64,000 nt of DNA from Taudactylus pleione. Taxonomy: Eukaryota; Chordata; Amphibia; Anura; Myobatrachidae. Where the stretch lies: the NCBI GenBank assembly GCA_031769625.1, contig JAUIMM010000188.1, positions 8,613,001 through 8,677,000 on the forward strand. The letters are read 5' to 3'. Positions 9,824 to 22,450 of this stretch are shown piece after piece. The translations under genes and the position numbers were made by a program. Position 1 is the first letter of the stretch, and every line of letters starts with the position of its first letter. Below the pieces are notes generated by a model. The model ran no database searches, was not told where the DNA came from, and was given only the letters and a program-made list of their open reading frames with translations.

Positions 9824-11170
9824 GCGGTGAAATGGCAGGTGTGAGTTATAGTGAGGTGTAGGGGCAGATCTGTAGTCAGTGCGGTGTGTTTCAGACAGGT
9901 AATGAGTGAGGTGTAATGGCAGGTGTGAGTTATAGTGAGGTGTAGGGGCAGATCTGTAGTCAGGGCAGTAATATATCAGACAGGTAATGAGTGTGGTGTA
10001 ATGGCAGGTGTGAGTTATAGTGAGGTGTAGGGGCAGATCTGTAGTCAGTGCAGTGATGTATCAGACAGGTAATGAGTGCGGTGTAATGGCAGGTGTGAAT
10101 TATAGTGAGGTGCAGGGGCAGATCTGTAGTCAGTGCAGTGTGTATCAGACAGGTAATGATTGCGGTGTAAAGGCAGGTGTGAATTTAAGTGAGGTGTAGG
10201 GGCAGATCTGTAGTCAGTGCAGTGTGTATCAGAGAGGTAATGAGTGGGGTGTAATGGCATGTGTGAGTTATAGTGAGGTGTAGGGGCAGATCTGAAATCA
10301 GTGCAGTGATCTATCAGACAGGTAATGAGTGTGGTGTAATTGTAGGTGTGAGTTATAGTGAGGTGTAGGGGCAGATCTGTAGTCAGGGCAGTGATGTATC
10401 AGACAGGTAATGAGTGGGGTGTAATGGCAGGTGTGAGTTATAGTGAGGTGTAGGGGCAGATCTGTAGTCAGTGCAGTGATCTATCAGACAGGTAATGAGT
10501 GCGGTGAAATGGCAGGTGTGAGTTATAGTGAGGTGTAGGGGCAGATCTGTAGTCAGTGCGGTGTGTTTCAGACAGGTAATGAGTGAGGTGTAATGGCAGG
10601 TGTGAGTTATAGTGAGGTGTAGGGGCAGATCTGTAGTCAGGGCAGTAATATATCAGACAGGTAATGAGTGTGGTGTAATGGCAGGTGTGAGTTATAGTGA
10701 GGTGTAGGGGCAGATCTGTAGTCAGTGCAGTGATGTATCAGACAGGTAATGAGTGCGGTGTAATGGCAGGTGTGAATTATAGTGAGGTGCAGGGGCAGAT
10801 CTGTAGTCAGTGCAGTGTGTATCAGACAGGTAATGATTGCGGTGTAATGGCAGGTGTGAATTTTAGTGAGGTGTAGGGGCAGATCTGTAGTCAGTGCAGT
10901 GTGTATCAGAGAGGTAATGAGTGGGGTGTAATGGCATGTGTGAGTTATAGTGAGGTGTAGGGGCAGATCTGAAATCAGTGCAGTGATCTATCAGACAGGT
11001 AATGAGTGCGGTGTAATTGTAGGTGTGAGTTATAGTGAGGTGTAGGGGCAGATCTGTAGTCAGGGCAGTGATGTATCAGACAGGTAATGAGTGGGGTGTA
11101 ATGGCAGGTGTGAGTTATAGTGAGGTGTAGGGGCAGATCTGTAGTCAGTGCAGTGATGTATCAGACAGGT
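9824..11170 (+). repeat. 677-bp (8-monomer) tandem block, two copies
   Basis: A run of diagnostic variants is repeated 677 bp apart (markers at 9824 and 10501). In order these are GCGGTGAAATGG, GTGCGGTGTGTTTCAG, CAGTAATATATC, GTGCAGGGGCAG, the GAATTT variant, GGCATGTGTGAG and TCTGAAATCAG. Confidence 0.85.
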
Positions 11171-11401
11171 AATGAGTGGGCTGTAATGGCAGGTGTGAGT
11201 TATAGTGAGGTGTAGGGGCAGATCAGTAGTCAGGGCAGTGATGTATCAGACAGGTAATGAGTGGGGTGTAATGGCAGGTGTGAGTTATAGTGAGGTGTAG
11301 GGGCAGATCTGTAGTCAGTGCAGTGATCTATCAGACAGGTAATGAGTGGGCTGTAATGGCAGGTGTGAGTTATAGTGAGGTGTAGGGGCAGATCTGTAGT
11401 C

Positions 11402-11830
11402 AGGGCAGTGTGTATCAGACAGGTAATGAGTGCGGTGTAATGGCAGGTGTGTATTATAGTGAGGTGTAGGGGCAGATCTGTAGTCAGTGCAGTGATGTAT
11501 CAGACAGGTAATGAGTGGGGTGTAATGGCAGGTGTGAGTTATAGTGAGGTGTAGGGGCAGATCTGTAGTCAGGGCAGTGTGTATCAGACAGGTAATGAGT
11601 GCGGTGTAATGGCAGGTGTGTATTATAGTGAGGTGTAGGGGCAGATCTGTAGTCAGTGCAGTGATGTATCAGACAGGTAATGAGTGGGGTGTAATGGCAG
11701 GTGTGAGTTATAGTGAGGTGTAGGGGCAGATCTGTAGTCAGGGCAGTGTGTATCAGACAGGTAATGAGTGCGGTGTAATGGCAGGTGTGTATTATAGTGA
11801 GGTGTAGGGGCAGATCTGTAGTCAGTGCAG
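11402..11830 (+). repeat. 169-bp dimer block, three copies
   Basis: The junction AGGGCAGTGTGTATC recurs at 11402, 11571 and 11740. An 84-mer carrying GTGTATTATAG alternates with an 85-mer carrying GTGAGTTATAG. Confidence 0.85.
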
Positions 11831-14277
11831 TGTGTATCAGACAGGTAATGAGTGGGGTGTAATGGCAGGTGTGAGTTATAGTTAGGTGTTGGAGCATATC
11901 TGTAGTCAGGGCAGTGATGTATCAGACAGGTAACGAGTGGGGTGTAATGGCAGGTGTGAATTATAGTGAGGTGTAGTGGCAGATCTGTAGTCAGTGCAGT
12001 GTTGTATCAGACAGGTAATGAGTGCGGTGTAATGGCAGGTGTGAGTTATAGTGAGGTGTAGGGGCAGATCTGTAGTCATGGCAGTGATGTATCAGACAGG
12101 TAATGAGTGGGGTGTAATGGCAGGTGTGAGTTATAGTGAGGTGTAGGGGCAGATCTGTAGTCAGGGTAGTGATGTATCAGACAGGTAATGAGTGGGGTGT
12201 AATGGCAGGTGTGAGTTATAGTGAGGTGTAGGGGCAGATCTGTAGTCAGTGCAGTGATGTATCAGACAGGTAATGAGTGGGCTGTAATGGCAGGTGTGAG
12301 TTATAGTGAGGTGTAGGGGCAGATCTGTAGTCAGGGCAGTGATGTATCAGACAGGTAATGAGTGGGGTGTAATGGCAGGTGTGAGTTATAGTGAGGTGTA
12401 GGGGCAGATCTGTAGTCAGTGCAGTGATCTATCAGACAGGTAATGAGTGGGCTGTAATGGCAGGTGTGAGTTATAGTGAGGTGTTGGAGCAGATCTGTAG
12501 TCAGGGCAGTGATGTATCAGACAGGTAACGAGTGGGGTGTAATGGCAGGTGTGAATTATAGTGAGGTGTAGGGGCAGATCTGTAGTCAGTGCAGTGTTGT
12601 ATCAGACAGGTAATGAGTGCGGCGTAATGGCAGGTGTGAGTTATAGTGAGGTGTAGGGGCAGATCTGTAGTCATGGCAGTGATGTATCAGACAGGTAATG
12701 AGTGGGGTGTAATGGCAGGTGTGAGTTATAGTGAGGTGTAGAGGCAGATCTGTAGTCAGTGCAGTGATGTATCAGACAGGTAATGAGTGCGGTGTAATGG
12801 CAGGTGTGAGTTATAGTGAGGTGTAGGGGCAGATCTGTAGTCAGTGCAGTGTGTATCAGACAGGTAATGAGTGGGGTGTAATGGCAGGTGTGAGTTATAG
12901 TGAGGTGTAGGAGCAGATCTGTAGTCAGGGCAGTGATGTATCAGACAGGTAATGAGTGGGGTGTAATGGCAGGTGTGAGTTATAGTGAGGTGTAGGGGCA
13001 GACCTGTAGTAAGTGCAGTGATGTATCAGACAGGTAATGAGTGCGGTGTAATGACTGGTGTGTGTTATAGTGAGGTGTAGGGGCAGATCTGTAGTCAGTG
13101 CAGTGTGTATCAGACAGGTAATGAGTGGGGTGTAATGGCAGGTGTGAGTTATAGTGAGGTGTAGGGGCAGATCTGTAGTCAGGGCAGTGATGTATCAGAC
13201 AGGTAATGAGTGGGGTGTAATGGCAGGTGTGAAAAATAGTGAGGTGTAGGGGCAGATCTGTAGTCAGGGCAGTGATGTATCAGACAGGTAATGAGTGCGG
13301 TGTAATGGCAGGTGTGAGTTATAGTGAGGTGTAGGGGCAGATCTGTAGTCAGTGCAGTGATGTATCAGACAGGTGAGTGCGGTGTAATGGCAGGTGTGAG
13401 TTATAGTGAGGTGTAGGGGCAGATCTGTAGTCAGTGCAGTGATATATCAGACAGTTAAGGAGTGCGGTGTACTGGCAGGTGTGTATTATAGTGAGGTGTA
13501 GGGGCAGATCTGTAGTCAGTGTAGTGATGTGTCAGACAGGTAATGAGTGCGGTGTAATGGCAGGTGTGAGTTATAGAGAGATGTAGGGGCAGATCTGTAG
13601 TCAGTGCAGTGTGTATCAGACAGGTAATGAGTGCAGTGTAATGGCAGGTGTGAGTTATACTGAGGTGTAGGGGCAGATCTGTAGTCAGGGCAGTGATGTA
13701 TCAGACAGGTAATGAGTGGGGTGTAATGGCAGGTGTGAGTTATAGTGAGGTGTAGGGGCAGATCTGTAGTCAGTGCAGTGATGTATCAGACAGGTAATGA
13801 GTGCGGTGTAATGGCAGGTGTGAGTTATAGTGAGGTGTAGGGGCAGATCTGTAGTCAGGGCAGTGATGTATCAGACAGGTAATGAGAGGGGTGTAATGGC
13901 AGGTGTGAGTTATAGTGAGGTGTAGTGGCAGATCTGTAGTCAGTGCAGTGTGTATCAGAGAGGTAATGAGTGGGGTTTAATGGCAGGTGTGAATTATAGT
14001 TAGGTGTAGGGGCAGATCTGTAGTCAGTGCAGTGATGTATCAGACAGGTAATGAGTGGGGTGTAATAGCAGGTGTGTATTATAGTGAGGTGTAGGGTCAG
14101 ATCTGTAGTCAGTGCAGTGTGTATCAGACAGGTAATGAGTGCGGTGTAATGGTAGGTGTGAGTTATAGTGAGGTGTAGGTGCAGATCAGTAGTCAGTGCA
14201 GTGATGTATCAGACAGGTAATAAGTGAGGTGTAATGGCAGGTGTGAATTATAGTGAGGTGTAGGGGCAGATCTGTAG

Positions 14278-17200
14278 TCAGTGCAGTGATCTATCAGACA
14301 GGTAATGAGTGGGCTGTAATGGCAGGTGTGAGTTATAGTGAGGTGTAGGGGCAGATCTGTAGCCAGGGCAGTGTGTATCAGACAGGTAATGAGTGCGGTG
14401 TAATGGCAGGTGTGTATTATAGTGAGGTGTAGGGGCAGATCTGTAGTCAGTGCAGTGATGTATCAGACAGGTAATGAGTGGGGTGTAATGGCAGGTGTGA
14501 GTTATAGTGAGGTGTAGGAGCAGATCTGGAGTCAGTGCAGTGTGTATCAGACAGGTAATGAGTGGGGTGTAATGGCAGGTGTGAGTTATAGTTAGGTGTT
14601 GGAGCATATCTGTAGTCAGGGCAGTGATGTATCAGACAGGTAATGAGTGGGGTGTAATGGCAGGTGTGAATTATAGTGAGGTGTAGTGGCAGATCTGTAG
14701 TCAGTGCAGTGTTGTATCAGACAGTTAATGAGTGCGGTGTAATGGCAGGTGTGAGTTATAGTGAGGTGTAGGGGCAGATCTGTAGTCATGGCAGTGATGT
14801 ATCAGACAGGTAATGAGTGGGGTGTAATGGCAGGTGTGAGTTATAGTGAGGTGTAGGGGCAGATCTGTAGTCAGGGCAGTGATGTATCAGACAGGTAATG
14901 AGTGGGGTGTAATGGCAGGTGTGAGTTATAGTGAGGTGTAGGGGCAGATCTGTAGTCAGTGCAGTGATGTATCAGACAGGTAATGAGTGGGCTGTAATGG
15001 CAGGTGTGAGTTATAGTGAGGTGTAGGGGCAGATCTGTAGTCAGGGCAGTGATGTATCAGACAGGTAATGAGTGGGGTGTAATGGCAGGTGTGAGTTATA
15101 GTGAGGTGTAGGGGCAGATCTGTAGTCAGTGCAGTGATCTATCAGACAGGTAATGAGTGGGCTGTAATGGCAGGTGTGAGTTATAGTGAGGTGTTGGAGC
15201 AGATCTGTAGTCAGGGCAGTGATGTATCAGACAGGTAATGAGTGGGGTGTAATGGCAGGTGTGAATTATAGTGAGGTGTAGGGGCAGATCTGTAGTCAGT
15301 GCAGTGTTGTATCAGACAGGTAATGAGTGCGGCGTAATGGCAGGTGTGAGTTATAGTGAGGTGTAGGGGCAGATCTGTAGTCATGGCAGTGATGTATCAG
15401 ACAGGTAATGAGTGGGGTGTAATGGCAGGTGTGAGTTATAGTGAGGTGTAGAGGCAGATCTGTAGTCAGTGCAGTGATGTATCAGACAGGTAATGAGTGC
15501 GGTGTAATGGCAGGTGTGAGTTATAGTGAGGTGTAGGGGCAGATCTGTAGTCAGTGCAGTGTGTATCAGACAGGTAATGAGTGGGGTGTAATGGCAGGTG
15601 TGAGTTATAGTGAGGTGTAGGAGCAGATCTGTAGTCAGGGCAGTGATGTATCAGACAGGTAATGAGTGGGGTGTAATGGCAGGTGTGAGTTATAGTGAGG
15701 TGTAGGGGCAGATCTGTAGTCAGGGCAGTGATGTATCAGACAGGTAATGAGTGGGGTGTAATGGCAGGTGTGAGTTATAGTGAGGTGTAGGGGCAGATCT
15801 GTAGTCAGTGCAGTGATGTATCAGACAGGTAATGAGTGGGCTGTAATGGCAGGTGTGAGTTATAGTGAGGTGTAGGGGCAGATCAGTAGTCAGGGCAGTG
15901 ATGTATCAGACAGGTAATGAGTGGGGTGTAATGGCAGGTGTGAGTTATAGTGAGGTGTAGGGGCAGATCTGTAGTCAGTGCAGTGATCTATCAGACAGGT
16001 AATGAGTGGGCTGTAATGGCAGGTGTGAGTTATAGTGAGGTGTAGGGGCAGATCTGTAGTCAGGGCAGTGTGTATCAGACAGGTAATGAGTGCGGTGTAA
16101 TGGCAGGTGTGTATTATAGTGAGGTGTAGGGGCAGATCTGTAGTCAGTGCAGTGATGTATCAGACAGGTAATGAGTGGGGTGTAATGGCAGGTGTGAGTT
16201 ATAGTGAGGTGTAGGAGCAGATCTGGAGTCAGTGCAGTGTGTATCAGACAGGTAATGAGTGGGGTGTAATGGCAGGTGTGAGTTATAGTTAGGTGTTGGA
16301 GCATATCTGTAGTCAGGGCAGTGATGTATCAGACAGGTAATGAGTGGGGTGTAATGGCAGGTGTGAATTATAGTGAGGTGTAGTGGCAGATCTGTAGTCA
16401 GTGCAGTGTTGTATCAGACAGGTAATGAGTGCGGTGTAATGGCAGGTGTGAGTTATAGTGAGGTGTAGGGGCAGATCTGTAGTCATGGCAGTGATGTATC
16501 AGACAGGTAATGAGTGGGGTGTAATGGCAGGTGTGAGTTATAGTGAGGTGTAGGGGCAGATCTGTAGTCAGGGCAGTGATGTATCAGACAGGTAATGAGT
16601 GGGGTGTAATGGCAGGTGTGAGTTATAGTGAGGTGTAGGGGCTGATCTGTAGTCAGTGCAGTGATGTATCAGACAGGTAATGAGTGGGCTGTAATGGCAG
16701 GTGTGAGTTATAGTGAGGTGTAGGGGCAGATCTGTAGTCAGGGCAGTGATGTATCAGACAGGTAATGAGTGGGGTGTAATGGCAGGTGTGAGTTATAGTG
16801 AGGTGTAGGGGCAGATCTGTAGTCAGTGCAGTGATCTATCAGACAGGTAATGAGTGGGCTGTAATGGCAGGTGTGAGTTATAGTGAGGTGTTGGAGCAGA
16901 TCTGTAGTCAGGGCAGTGATGTATCAGACAGGTAATGAGTGGGGTGTAATGGCAGGTGTGAATTATAGTGAGGTGTAGGGGCAGATCTGTAGTCAGTGCA
17001 GTGATCTATCAGACAGGTAATGAGTGGGCTGTAATGGCAGGTGTGAGTTATAGTGAGGTGTAGGGGCAGATCTGTAGTCAGGGCAGTGTGTATCAGACAG
17101 GTAATGAGTGCGGTGTAATGGCAGGTGTGTATTATAGTGAGGTGTAGGGGCAGATCTGTAGTCAGTGCAGTGATGTATCAGACAGGTAATGAGTGGGGTG

Positions 17201-18300
17201 TAATGGCAGGTGTGAGTTATAGTGAGGTGTAGGAGCAGATCTGGAGTCAGGGCAGTGTGTATCAGACAGGTAATGAGTGGGGTGTAATGGCAGGTGTGAG
17301 TTATAGTTAGGTGTTGGAGCATATCTGTAGTCAGGGCAGTGATGTATCAGACAGGTAATGAGTGGGGTGTAATGGCAGGTGTGAATTATAGTGAGGTGTA
17401 GTGGCAGATCTGTAGTCAGTGCAGTGTTGTATCAGACAGGTAATGAGTGCGGTGTAATGGCAGGTGTGAGTTATAGTGAGGTGTAGGGGCAGATCTGTAG
17501 TCATGGCAGTGATGTATCAGACAGGTAATGAGTGGGGTGTAATGGCAGGTGTGAGTTATAGTGAGGTGTAGGGGCAGATCTGTAGTCAGGGCAGTGATGT
17601 ATCAGACAGGTAATGAGTGGGGTGTAATGGCAGGTGTGAGTTATAGTGAGGTGTAGGGGCAGATCTGTAGTCAGTGCAGTGATGTATCAGACAGGTAATG
17701 AGTGGGCTGTAATGGCAGGTATGAGTTATAGTGAGGTGTAGGGGCAGATCTGTAGTCAGGGCAGTGATGTATCAGACAGGTAATGAGTGGGGTGTAATGG
17801 CAGGTGTGAGTTATAGTGAGGTGTAGGGGCAGATCTGTAGTCAGTGCAGTGATCTATCAGACAGGGAATGAGTGGGCTGTAATGGCAGGTGTGAGTTATA
17901 GTGAGGTGTTGGAGCAGATCTGTAGTCAGGGCAGTGATGTATCAGACAGGTAATGAGTGGGGTGTAATGGCAGGTGTGAATTATAGTGAGGTGTAGGGGC
18001 AGATCTGTAGTCAGTGCAGTGTTGTATCAGACAGGTAATGAGTGCGGCGTAATGGCAGGTGTGAGTTATAGTGAGGTGTAGGGGCAGATCTGTAGTCATG
18101 GCAGTGATGTATCAGACAGGTAATGAGTGGGGTGTAATGGCAGGTGTGAGTTATAGTGAGGTGTAGAGGCAGATCTGTAGTCAGTGCAGTGATGTATCAG
18201 ACAGGTAATGAGTGCGGTGTAATGGCAGGTGTGAGTTATAGTGAGGTGTAGGGGCAGATCTGTAGTCAGTGCAGTGTGTATCAGACAGGTAATGAGTGGG
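14278..18300 (+). repeat. 12- and 20-monomer higher-order blocks
   Basis: A four-monomer signature ending in GTTAGGTGTTGGAGCATATC starts at 14278, 15975 and 16993. The spacings are 1,697 bp (20 monomers) and 1,018 bp (12 monomers), and long shared stretches lie between them. The same signature recurs at 11484, 32666, 44407 and 49826, tying this block to the later duplications. Confidence 0.8.
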
Positions 18301-18327
18301 GTGTAATGGCAGGTGTGAGTTATAAGT

Positions 18328-21300
18328 GAGGTGTAATGGCAGGTGTGAATTATAGTGAGGTGTAGGGGCAGATCTGTAGTCAGGGCAGTGATGTATCAGA
18401 CAGGTAATGAGTGGGGTGTAATGGCAGGTGAGAGTTATAGTGAGGTGTGGGGGCAGATCTGTAGTCAGGGCAGGGTGTATCAGACAGGTAATAAGTGAGG
18501 TGTAATGGCAGGTGTGAGTTATAGTGAGGTGTGGGGGCAGATCTGTAGTCAGTGCAGTGATATATCAGACAGGTAATTAGTGCGGTGTAATGGCAGGTGT
18601 GAGTTATAGTGAGGTGTAGGGGCAGATCTGTGGTCAGGGCAGTGATGTATCAGACAGGTAATGAGTGGGGTGTAATAGCAGGTGTGAATTATAGTGAGGT
18701 GTAGGGGCAGATCTGTAGTCAGTGCAGTGTGTATCAGACAGGTAATGAGTGCGGTGTAATGGCAGGTGTGAGTTATAGTGAGATGTTGGGGCAGATCTGT
18801 AGTCAGTGCAGTGATGTATCAGACAGGTAATGAGTGGGGTGTAATGGCAGGTGTGTATTATAGTGAGGTGTAGGGGCAGATCTGTAGTCAGGGCAGTGTG
18901 TATCAGACAGGTAATGAGTGGGGTGTAATGGCAGGTGTGAGTTATAGTGAGGTGTAGGGGCAGATCTGTAGTCAGGGCAGTGATGTATCAGACAGGTAAT
19001 GAGAGGGGTGTAATGGCAGGTGTGAGTTATAGTGAGGTGTAGTGGCAGATCTGTAGTCAGTGCAGTGTGTATCAGAGAGGTAATGAGTGGGGTGTAATGG
19101 CAGGTGTGAATTATAGTTAGGTGTAGGGGCAGATCTGTAGTCAGTGCAGTGATGTATCAGACAGGTAATGAGTGGGGTGTAATAGCAGGTGTGTATTATA
19201 GTGAGGTGTAGGGTCAGATCTGTAGTCAGTGCAGTGTGTATCAGACAGGTAATGAGTGCGGTGTAATGGTAGGTGTGAGTTATAGTGAGGTGTAGGTGCA
19301 GATCTGTAGTCAGTGCAGTGATGTATCAGACAGGTAATAAGTGAGGTGTAATGGCAGGTGTGAATTATAGTGAGGTGTAGGGGCAGATCTGTAGTCAGGG
19401 CAGTGATGTATCAGACAGGTAATGAGTGGGGTGTAATGGCAGGTGAGAGTTATAGTGAGGTGTGGGGGCAGATCTGTAGTCAGGGCAGGGTGTATCAGAC
19501 AGGTAATAAGTGAGGTGTAATGGCAGGTGTGAGTTATAGTGAGGTGTGGGGGCAGATCTGTAGTCAGTGCAGTGATATATCAGACAGGTAATTAGTGCGG
19601 TGTAATGGCAGGTGTGAGTTATAGTGAGGTGTAGGGGCAGATCTGTAGTCAGGGCAGTGATGTATCAGACAGGTAATGAGAGGGGTGTAATGGCAGGTGT
19701 GAGTTATAGTGAGGTGTAGTGGCAGATCTGTAGTCAGTGCAGTGTGTATCAGAGAGGTAATGAGTGTGGTGTAATGGCAGGTGTGAATTATAGTTAGGTG
19801 TAGGGGCAGATCTGTAGTCAGTGCAGTGATGTATCAGACAGGTAATGAGTGGGGTGTAATAGCAGGTGTGTATTATAGTGAGGTGTAGGGTCAGATCTGT
19901 AGTCAGTGCAGTGTGTATCAGACAGGTAATGAGTGCGGTGTAATGGTAGGTGTGAGTTATAGTGAGGTGTAGGTGCAGATCTGTAGTCAGTGCAGTGATG
20001 TATCAGACAGGTAATAAGTGAGGTGTAATGGCAGGTGTGAATTATAGTGAGGTGTAGGGGCAGATCTGTAGTCAGGGCAGTGATGTATCAGACAGGTAAT
20101 GAGTGGGGTGTAATGGCAGGTGAGAGTTATAGTGAGGTGTGGGGGCAGATCTGTAGTCAGGGCAGGGTGTATCAGACAGGTAATAAGTGAGGTGTAATGG
20201 CAGGTGTGAGTTATAGTGAGGTGTGGGGGCAGATCTGTAGTCAGTGCAGTGATATATCAGACAGGTAATTAGTGGGGTGTAATGGCAGGTGAGAGTTATA
20301 GTGAGGTGTAGGGGCAGATCTGTGGTCAGGGCAGTGATGTATCAGACAGGTAATGAGTGGGGTGTAATAGCAGGTGTGAATTATAGTGAGGTGTAGGGGC
20401 AGATCTGTAGTCAGTGCAGTGTGTATCAGACAGGTAATGAGTGCGGTGTAATGGCAGGTGTGAGTTATAGTGAGATGTTGGGGCAGATCTGTAGTCAGTG
20501 CAGTGATGTATCAGACAGGTAATGAGTGGGGTGTAATGGCAGGTGTGTATTATAGTGAGGTGTAGGGGCAGATCTGTAGTCAGGGCAGTGTGTATCAGAC
20601 AGGTAATGAGTGTTGTGTAATGGCAGGTGTGTATTATAGTGAGGTGTAGGGGCAGATCTGTAGTCAGGGCAGGGTGTATCAGACAGGTAATGAGTGGGGT
20701 GTAATGGCAGGTGTGAGTTATAGTGAGGTGTAGGGGAAGATCTGTAGTCAGTGCAGTGATGTATCAGACAGGTAATGATTGCGGTGTAATGGTAGGTGTG
20801 AGTTATAGTGAGGTGTAGGGGCAGATCTGTAGTCAGTGCAGTGATGTATCAGATAGGTATAGATAGAGTGCGGTGTAATGGCAGGTGTGAGTTATAGTGA
20901 GGTGTAGGGGCAGATCTGTAGTCAGTGCAGTGATGTATCAGACAGGTAATGAGTGGGGTGTAATGGCAGGTGTGTATTATAGTGAGGTGTAGGGGCAGAT
21001 CTGTAGTCAGTGCAGTGTGTATCAGACAGGTAATGAGTGCGGTGTAATGGTAGGTGTGAGTTATAGTGAGGTGTAGGGGCAGATCTGTAGTCAGGGCAGT
21101 GATGTATCAGACAGGTAATGAGTGCGGTGTAATGGCAGGTGTGAGTTATAGTGAGGTGTAGGGTCAGATCTGTAGTCAGTGCAGTGTGTGTCAGACAGGT
21201 AATGAGTGCGTTGTAATGGCAGGTGTGAGTTATAGAGAGATGTAGGGGCAGATCTGTAGTCAGTGTAGTGATGTATCAGACAGGTAATGAGTGCGGTGTA

Positions 21301-22450
21301 ATGGCAGGTGTGAGTTATAGTGAGGTGTAGGAGCAGATCTGTAGTCAGGGCAGGGTGTATCAGACAGGTAATGAGTGGGGTGTAATGGCAGGTGTGAGTT
21401 ATAGTGAGGTGTAGGGGCAGATCTGTAGTCAGTGCAGTGATGTATCAGACAGGTAATGAGTGGGGTGTAATGGCAGGTGTGAGTTATAGTGAGATGTTGG
21501 GGCAGATCTGTAGTCAGTGCAGTGATGTATCAGACAGGTAATGAGTGGGGTGTAATGGCAGGTGTGTATTATAGTGAGGTGTAGGGGCAGATCTGTAGTC
21601 AGGGCAGTGTGTATCAGACAGGTAATGAGTGTTGTGTAATGGCAGGTGTGTATTATAGTGAGGTGTAGGGGCAGATCTGTAGTCAGGGCAGGGTGTATCA
21701 GACAGGTAATGAGTGGGGTGTAATGGCAGGTGTGAGTTATAGTGAGGTGTAGGGGAAGATCTGTAGTCAGTGCAGTGATGTATCAGACAGGTAATGATTG
21801 CGGTGTAATGGTAGGTGTGAGTAATAGTGAGGTGTAGGGGCAGATCTGTAGTCAGTGCAGTGATGTATCAGATAGGTATAGATAGAGTGCGGTGTAATGG
21901 CAGGTGTGAGTTATAGTGAGGTGTAGGGGCAGATCTGTAGTCAGTGCAGTGATGTATCAGACAGGTAATGAGTGGGGTGTAATGGCAGGTGTGTATTATA
22001 GTGAGGTGTAGGGGCAGATCTGTAGTCAGTGCAGTGTGTATCAGACAGGTAATGAGTGCGGTGTAATGGTAGGTGTGAGTTATAGTGAGGTGTAGGGGCA
22101 GATCTGTAGTCAGGGCAGTGATGTATCAGACAGGTAATGAGTGCGGTGTAATGGCAGGTGTGAGTTATAGTGAGGTGTAGGGTCAGATCTGTAGTCAGTG
22201 CAGTGTGTGTCAGACAGGTAATGAGTGCGTTGTAATGGCAGGTGTGAGTTATAGAGAGATGTAGGGGCAGATCTGTAGTCAGTGTAGTGATGTATCAGAC
22301 AGGTAATGAGTGCGGTGTAATGGCAGGTGTGAGTTATAGTGAGGTGTAGGAGCAGATCTGTAGTCAGGGCAGGGTGTATCAGACAGGTAATGAGTGGGGT
22401 GTAATGGCAGGTGTGAGTTATAGTGAGGTGTAGGGGCAGATCTGTAGTCA
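18328..22450 (+). repeat. 677-bp and 1,019-bp higher-order blocks
   Basis: GAGAGGGGTGTAATGG recurs at 19001 and 19678 (677 bp). The GTGAGAGTTATAG variant recurs at 19443 and 20120 (677 bp). A monomer with a 4-bp insertion (AGATAGGTATAGATAGAG) recurs at 20851 and 21870, 1,019 bp or 12 monomers apart. That insertion is missing from the related monomers near 36,330, 48,070 and 53,570. Confidence 0.85.
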
